Below are positions 60,415-64,000 of a DNA stretch of 64,000 bases, piece by piece. This DNA comes from Eubacteriales bacterium (lineage in GTDB: Bacteria; Bacillota; Clostridia; Oscillospirales; Oscillospiraceae), in the NCBI GenBank assembly GCA_030533415.1, contig JAUNJE010000001.1, positions 89,578 to 153,577 on the forward strand, given 5' to 3'. The translations under genes were made by a program, and so were the position numbers. The notes beneath the pieces were generated by a model, which saw only the letters and a list, made by a program, of their open reading frames with translations, did not search any database and was not told the origin of the DNA. Each line of letters opens with the position of its first letter. Position 1 is the first letter of the stretch.

Positions 60415-60491
60415 GAATCAAAACCCTCCTTAATAGTGTGGGGAGCAAGGTCCCCACCAGACAAACATGCGTACGGACAGGGGGGAGATCA

Positions 60492-61088
60492 TTACTTGGA
60501 GTACAACTCGACGATGAGGTGCACAGCGATATCGAAGTCGATATCCGCCTTGGTGGGCATTGCAATAACCTTACCCTGGAGGGTATTCTTATCACGGTCC
60601 AGCCACTTGGGAGCAGCAACAAATGCGTCATCTTCCTTCAGCTTCTTAAAGAAGCTGTTGGAGGAAGCCTTCTCGGAAACAGCGACTACATCGCCCACTT
60701 TGATCAAATAGCTGGGAATGTTGACACGGTTGCCGTTAACGGTGAAATGACCATGGTTCACCAGCTGGCGGGCCTGACGGCGGGTGTTGGCGAAGCCCAG
60801 ACGGTACACGACATTGTCCAGACGGCGCTCGCAGTAGGTCAGCAGGGTCTCACCGGTGTTGCCGCCGGCACGGGCAGCCTTGTCGTAGTAGTTCCTAAAC
60901 TGCTTCTCCTGGATGCCGTAAACAAACTTGACCTTCTGCTTCTCGGTCAGCTGAGTGGCGTACTCAGACTTCTTCGCTCTTCTCTGGCCGCCGGGGTTCT
61001 TGTTGGAAGTCTTGTTGTAACCCATTGCGGCAGGAGAAACGCCCAGCGTTCTGCAACGCTTCAGCACGGGCTGCATATTCTTAGCCAT
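60492..61088 (-). CDS. rpsD: 30S ribosomal protein S4
   Basis: This primary 16S-binding protein has 198 residues. The S4 RNA-binding domain begins at about residue 90 (RRLDNVVYRLGFANTRRQAR), followed by LVNHGHFTVNGNRVNIPSY. The N-terminal segment lacks the four zinc-binding cysteines except one, i.e. it is the zinc-free form. The clustered position upstream of rpoA is usual in Firmicutes outside Bacillus. RBS AGGAGG. Confidence 0.97.
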   Translation of the reverse strand: MAKNMQPVLKRCRTLGVSPAAMGYNKTSNKNPGGQRRAKKSEYATQLTEKQKVKFVYGIQEKQFRNYYDKAARAGGNTGETLLTYCERRLDNVVYRLGFANTRRQARQLVNHGHFTVNGNRVNIPSYLIKVGDVVAVSEKASSNSFFKKLKEDDAFVAAPKWLDRDKNTLQGKVIAMPTKADIDFDIAVHLIVELYSK

Positions 61089-61114
61089 AACGCAAAATTC
61101 CTCCTATTGCTTTC

Positions 61115-61513
61115 TCAGACACGGCGTCTCTTGGGAGGACGGCAGCCATTGTGGGGAATGGGAGTCACGTCCTTGATCATAACGACTTCCAGGCCAGCGG
61201 TCTGCAGGGCGCGAATCGCGGCCTCACGTCCCTGGCCGGGACCCTTTACATAGACCTCAACGGTCTTCAGGCCATGCTCCATCGCAGCCTTTGCCGCAGT
61301 CTCAGCGGCAGTCTGGGCAGCGAAGGGAGTGGATTTCCGGGAGCCACGGAAGCCCAGTCCGCCGGAAGATGCCCAAGACAGAGCATTGCCTTCCAGATCG
61401 GTGATGGTAACCATGGTGTTGTTGAACGAGGAGCGGATATGAGCCGCGCCCTTTTCTACGTTTTTGCGCTCACGACGGCGCTTGACGACCTTCTTAGCAG
61501 CTTTTGCAGCCAT
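61115..61513 (-). CDS. rpsK: 30S ribosomal protein S11
   Basis: This 132-residue platform protein has the conserved core [20 protein letters not shown] and the C-terminal [18 protein letters not shown]. It sits 14 bp after rpsM and 26 bp before rpsD on the same transcript. RBS GGAGGGATATG. Confidence 0.98.
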   Translation of the reverse strand: MAAKAAKKVVKRRRERKNVEKGAAHIRSSFNNTMVTITDLEGNALSWASSGGLGFRGSRKSTPFAAQTAAETAAKAAMEHGLKTVEVYVKGPGQGREAAIRALQTAGLEVVMIKDVTPIPHNGCRPPKRRRV

Positions 61514-61527
61514 TTACATATCCCTCC

Positions 61528-61896
61528 TTACTTCTTCTTGTTGGCAATGGTCTTCTTGGGACCCTTGCGGGTACGGGCATTGGTCTTGGTCCGCTGGCCA
61601 TGCACAGGCAGGCCGCGGCGGTGACGCAGGCCGCGGTAGCAGCCGATCTCGGACAGCCGCTTGATGTTCATAGCGGTCTCACGGCGCAGGTCACCTTCGA
61701 TGATATAGTGATGCTCAATGGCCTCACGCAGCAGCGACTCCTGCTCCTCGGTCAGGTCCTTCACCCGGGTATCGGGGTTGATACCGGTTTTGGCCAGAAC
61801 CTCAGACGCGCGGGTGGGTCCGATGCCGTAGATATAGGTCAGAGCAACTTCGATCCGCTTATCGCGGGGAAGATCGATACCAGAAATACGTGCCAT
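61528..61896 (-). CDS. rpsM: 30S ribosomal protein S13
   Basis: This 122-residue head protein contacts tRNA and the 50S subunit. It begins [20 protein letters not shown] and contains [20 protein letters not shown], the universal signature. The basic tail ends KKTIANKKK. It lies between rpmJ and rpsK, with AGGAGGTGC ahead of the ATG. Confidence 0.98.
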   Translation of the reverse strand: MARISGIDLPRDKRIEVALTYIYGIGPTRASEVLAKTGINPDTRVKDLTEEQESLLREAIEHHYIIEGDLRRETAMNIKRLSEIGCYRGLRHRRGLPVHGQRTKTNARTRKGPKKTIANKKK

Positions 61897-61915
61897 ATTT
61901 TTTCAGCACCTCCTA

Positions 61916-62029
61916 TTAGCCTTGTCTCTGCTTGTGCTTGGGGTTTTCGCAAATTACCATTACGCGACCCTTGCGCTTGATGATCTTACACTTTTCGCAC
62001 ATGGGTTTAACGGACGGTCTTACCTTCAT
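61916..62029 (-). CDS. rpmJ: 50S ribosomal protein L36
   Basis: This is a very short gene of 37 codons, easily missed. It reads [20 protein letters not shown] and ends [13 protein letters not shown]. The zinc ligands Cys-x2-Cys...Cys...His (CEKC, C in VICEN, H in KHKQ) are present, so it is the C+ (zinc-containing) form. It follows infA and precedes rpsM, the canonical order. Confidence 0.97.
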   Translation of the reverse strand: MKVRPSVKPMCEKCKIIKRKGRVMVICENPKHKQRQG

Positions 62030-62068
62030 ACTGTTTAACCTCCATATGAGAACGGTGTTCTCGGAATA

Positions 62069-62287
62069 TTACTTGCTTCTCCAGGTGATCCGGCCTTGGG
62101 TCAGATCATAGGGAGACATTTGAACGGTTACTTTGTCACCGGGCAAGATCTTAATGAAATTCATTCTGAGCTTGCCGGAAATGTGTGCCAGAATGGTGTG
62201 TCCGCTGCCAATGTCGACTTTGAACATAGCATTCGGCAGTGCATCGGTTACGATGCCCTCAATCTCGATTACGTCGTCTTTCGCCAA
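62069..62287 (-). CDS. infA: Translation initiation factor IF-1
   Basis: This 72-residue S1-fold factor blocks the ribosomal A site during initiation. The sequence [20 protein letters not shown] and ITWRSK at the end are standard. The start codon is TTG (62287), with GGAGGGTAATAAC upstream, a rare start that could lower expression. It lies between a KOW protein and rpmJ. Confidence 0.97.
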   Translation of the reverse strand: MAKDDVIEIEGIVTDALPNAMFKVDIGSGHTILAHISGKLRMNFIKILPGDKVTVQMSPYDLTQGRITWRSK

Positions 62288-62304
62288 GTTATTACCCTCC
62301 CAGG

Positions 62305-62595
62305 TTATTCGCTTGCATTTTCTCTGGCGAGAAACACCAGATCTCTTCGTAATTCGCCGTTGAGCACTTTGTCACCGGAAAGGATTTTCGCGGCGACTCT
62401 GGTCTCAGAGCGAAGGACCTTTTGTACATGCTTACGCTTTTTGCGCTTGGGCTTCTCCAGTCTTCGGTCCTTTCCATTCGCCAGTATCAGGTAGTCCGGT
62501 TCTTCCGCGATAACGTAGAACCATTCTCCCCGGTCCCGGCCTGCGGTGGAAACTACCACATCCGAAATTCGTATATCCGGTTTCGCTGGGTCCAT
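62305..62595 (-). CDS. KOW-domain RNA-binding protein of the spc operon
   Basis: This 96-residue basic protein has an N-terminal KOW-like beta segment ([20 protein letters not shown], followed by [19 protein letters not shown]). Proteins of this kind occur between map and infA in many Clostridia and resemble the L14e/YbcI-like group. Its molecular role is unsettled, most likely ribosome- or rRNA-associated. It begins 3 bp after the map stop. Confidence 0.85.
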   Translation of the reverse strand: MDPAKPDIRISDVVVSTAGRDRGEWFYVIAEEPDYLILANGKDRRLEKPKRKKRKHVQKVLRSETRVAAKILSGDKVLNGELRRDLVFLARENASE

Positions 62596-62598
62596 AAT

Positions 62599-63354
62599 TC
62601 AAAGTCCTTCGGTGACGGTGAGTATTTCCGGCTCGCCGTCGGTGATGAGTACAGTATTTTCATAGTGGGCCGCGAGTTTGCCGTCGGCGGTCACCGTGGT
62701 CCAGCCGTCTTTGAGAATGCGGACTTCATAAGTACCGACATTCACCATAGGCTCCACCGCGATGGTCATACCGGGCAGCAGTCTCGGTCCCCGGCCGGGT
62801 TTTCCGAAATTCGGAACCTCCGGCTCCTCATGCAGCTGCCGTCCAACGCCGTGACCTACGAAGGAACGCACAACTGAAAAACCGTTAGACTCCACATACG
62901 TCTGAATGGCGTGGGAGATATCTTGCACGCGTTTGCCCTTAGTGGCAAAGCGGATGCCTTCAAAAAAGCTCTGCTTTGTCACATCAATGAGCCTTTGCGC
63001 TTCGGTGCTGATGGCACCACAGGCATAGGTTGCAGCACAATCGCCATGAAACCCCTTATAGAACGCGCCCACGTCCACGGACACGATATCCCCTTCTTTC
63101 AGGATGTAATCACCCGGGATTCCGTGGATAATGGTGCTGTTGACGCTGATGCACACACTTGCAGGGAAGCCGTTATAGTTCAGGAACGACGGTTTCGCGC
63201 CCTGCCTCACGATAAAATCGTAAACGGCCCGATCTATTGCCTTCGTCGATACGCCGGGCCTTACCATTTCCCCTGCCAAAGCACGGGCTGCCGCGGTAAT
63301 TTTACAGGCCTGACGCATGGATTCCAGCTCATGTTCATTTTTGATCGTGATCAT
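62599..63354 (-). CDS. map: Methionine aminopeptidase, type I
   Basis: This metalloprotease of 251 residues removes N-terminal methionine. The metal ligands can be seen: Asp in IVSVDVGAFYKGFHGDCAA (two Asp), His in FVGHGVGRQLHEEPEVPN, Glu in MTIAVEPMVN and Glu in AAHYENTVLIT. The protein has the compact type Ia architecture with no N-terminal zinc domain. It overlaps adk by 4 bp (ATGA). Confidence 0.97.
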   Translation of the reverse strand: MITIKNEHELESMRQACKITAAARALAGEMVRPGVSTKAIDRAVYDFIVRQGAKPSFLNYNGFPASVCISVNSTIIHGIPGDYILKEGDIVSVDVGAFYKGFHGDCAATYACGAISTEAQRLIDVTKQSFFEGIRFATKGKRVQDISHAIQTYVESNGFSVVRSFVGHGVGRQLHEEPEVPNFGKPGRGPRLLPGMTIAVEPMVNVGTYEVRILKDGWTTVTADGKLAAHYENTVLITDGEPEILTVTEGL

Positions 63355-63989
63355 ACCTTAGCCCCTATTGCCTTGAGGATATCCTCATTGGCTCCCTCAA
63401 TGGACTGGCTGCCATTGACCGTACGAAGCCTGCCCAGCTTTGCATAGAAGTCCTTCAGGACCTCCGTAGAAGCGTGGTAGACCTCCAGGCGGTGACGGAC
63501 GGTTTCGGGAGCATCATCCTTGCGGATCATCAGCTCGCCGCCGCAGGCGTCACACTGGCCCTGTGTCCTGGGGGGATTTGCAACGACGTGATAGCTGGCG
63601 CCGCACTTGGCGCAGACACGGCGGCCGGTCATGCGGCCCTCGATCTCACTGTCGTCAACTTCAATGGAAACAACATGGTCGATTTTGACTCCCTTTGCCT
63701 CCAGGGCTTCCGCCTGGGCCAGCGTGCGGGGCACCCCGTCCAGAATGAAGCCGTTGCGGCAATCGGGCTGGGCCACCCGGTCCGCGACGATGCCGAGGAT
63801 CAGCTCGTCGGGGACAAGGGCGCCTTCGTCCATGTATTCTTTGGCTTTTTTGCCAAGCTCCGTACCATTGGCAATCGCCTCGCGGAGCATATTCCCGGTA
63901 GAAATGGCGGGAATGGAGAGTTTCTCAACCAGAAGCTCTGCCTGGGTTCCCTTTCCGGCGCCGGGCGCGCCCAGTAGAATGAGATTCAT
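63351..63989 (-). CDS. adk: Adenylate kinase
   Basis: This enzyme interconverts AMP, ADP and ATP; 212 residues. It opens MNLILLGAPGAGKGTQAELL with the P-loop GAPGAGKGT; the NMP-binding region is intact, and the LID carries a four-cysteine zinc site (CAKC...CDAC), as in Gram-positive long-form enzymes. Its start lies 11 bp from the window edge; secY would be expected next upstream. Confidence 0.97.
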   Translation of the reverse strand: MNLILLGAPGAGKGTQAELLVEKLSIPAISTGNMLREAIANGTELGKKAKEYMDEGALVPDELILGIVADRVAQPDCRNGFILDGVPRTLAQAEALEAKGVKIDHVVSIEVDDSEIEGRMTGRRVCAKCGASYHVVANPPRTQGQCDACGGELMIRKDDAPETVRHRLEVYHASTEVLKDFYAKLGRLRTVNGSQSIEGANEDILKAIGAKV

Positions 63990-64000
63990 CCTGCCATACC

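Noticed and set aside
59079-63989. Unusual features in the ribosomal operon
   Set aside because: Gene order, lengths and signatures are normal for Clostridia; the TTG start of infA is notable but not rare enough to report separately.

Overview
The window looks like chromosomal DNA of a gut-type Clostridia (Bacillota), most likely an Oscillospiraceae/Ruminococcaceae relative. I infer this from the ribosomal block at the right end (adk-map-KOW protein-infA-rpmJ-rpsM-rpsK-rpsD-rpoA-rplQ), lipoproteins with a short Lys-Lys signal, an AGC-type lipobox and Thr/Ala-rich linkers, strong GGAGG ribosome-binding sites with frequent GTG/TTG starts, and the gene families present. No species can be named from the sequence alone.

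Layout, left to right. 1-820: right part of an IS630-family element. 1028-9220: an oligopeptide ABC operon (oppA-B-C-D-F, minus strand) with a clear promoter, a structured leader and unusually enlarged B, D and F subunits. 9731-12344: a polar amino-acid ABC operon (binding lipoprotein, permease, ATPase). 12540-12833: an ArsR/SmtB metal-sensor type repressor. 13137-17766: a four-gene envelope operon (GT2-GtrA glycosyltransferase, phosphodiester glycosidase, membrane-anchored unknown, PAP2 phosphatase). 17770-18500: foldback repeats. 18529-20641: DUF554 protein, PfkB kinase and a small membrane protein. 20798-23127: ECF sigma factor with a membrane-anchored partner.

23405-34128 is a possible lipid-stress island: TetR regulator, oleate hydratase, HdeD-like protein, MMPL/RND transporter, YhgE-like exoprotein, radical-SAM/SPASM enzyme and S-adenosylmethionine synthetase. 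Then come a methyltransferase, a two-gene operon of small membrane proteins (35126-35816), a graveyard of gene fragments (36298-36884), and a galactan-use locus (GH42, TraX-like, GH53, LacI regulator) split by a nested IS30::IS630 insertion (41356-43543).

44992-49750 is a tight five-gene minus-strand operon: ATP-grasp ligase, esterase, glutamate-cysteine ligase, class II amidotransferase, and a TcdA-like E1 enzyme. It is followed on the plus strand by a trans-sulfuration/sulfhydrylase PLP enzyme and a LysR regulator, which suggests a thiol or gamma-glutamyl peptide pathway. 52917-57667 is a Gld-like ABC exporter with two auxiliary proteins. 57986-58700 holds mobile-element debris and hairpins, followed by tRNA-Thr(GGT) and the alpha/spc ribosomal operon.

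The most distinctive signal is dispersed: at least nine short modular hairpin elements between 12.4 and 51.6 kb share the terminal sequence ATACTG...CAGTAT with the two IS630 copies. Five of them sit directly against a stop codon. They look like a MITE family mobilised by the resident IS630 transposase, comparable to RUP elements and IS630-Spn1 in pneumococcus.
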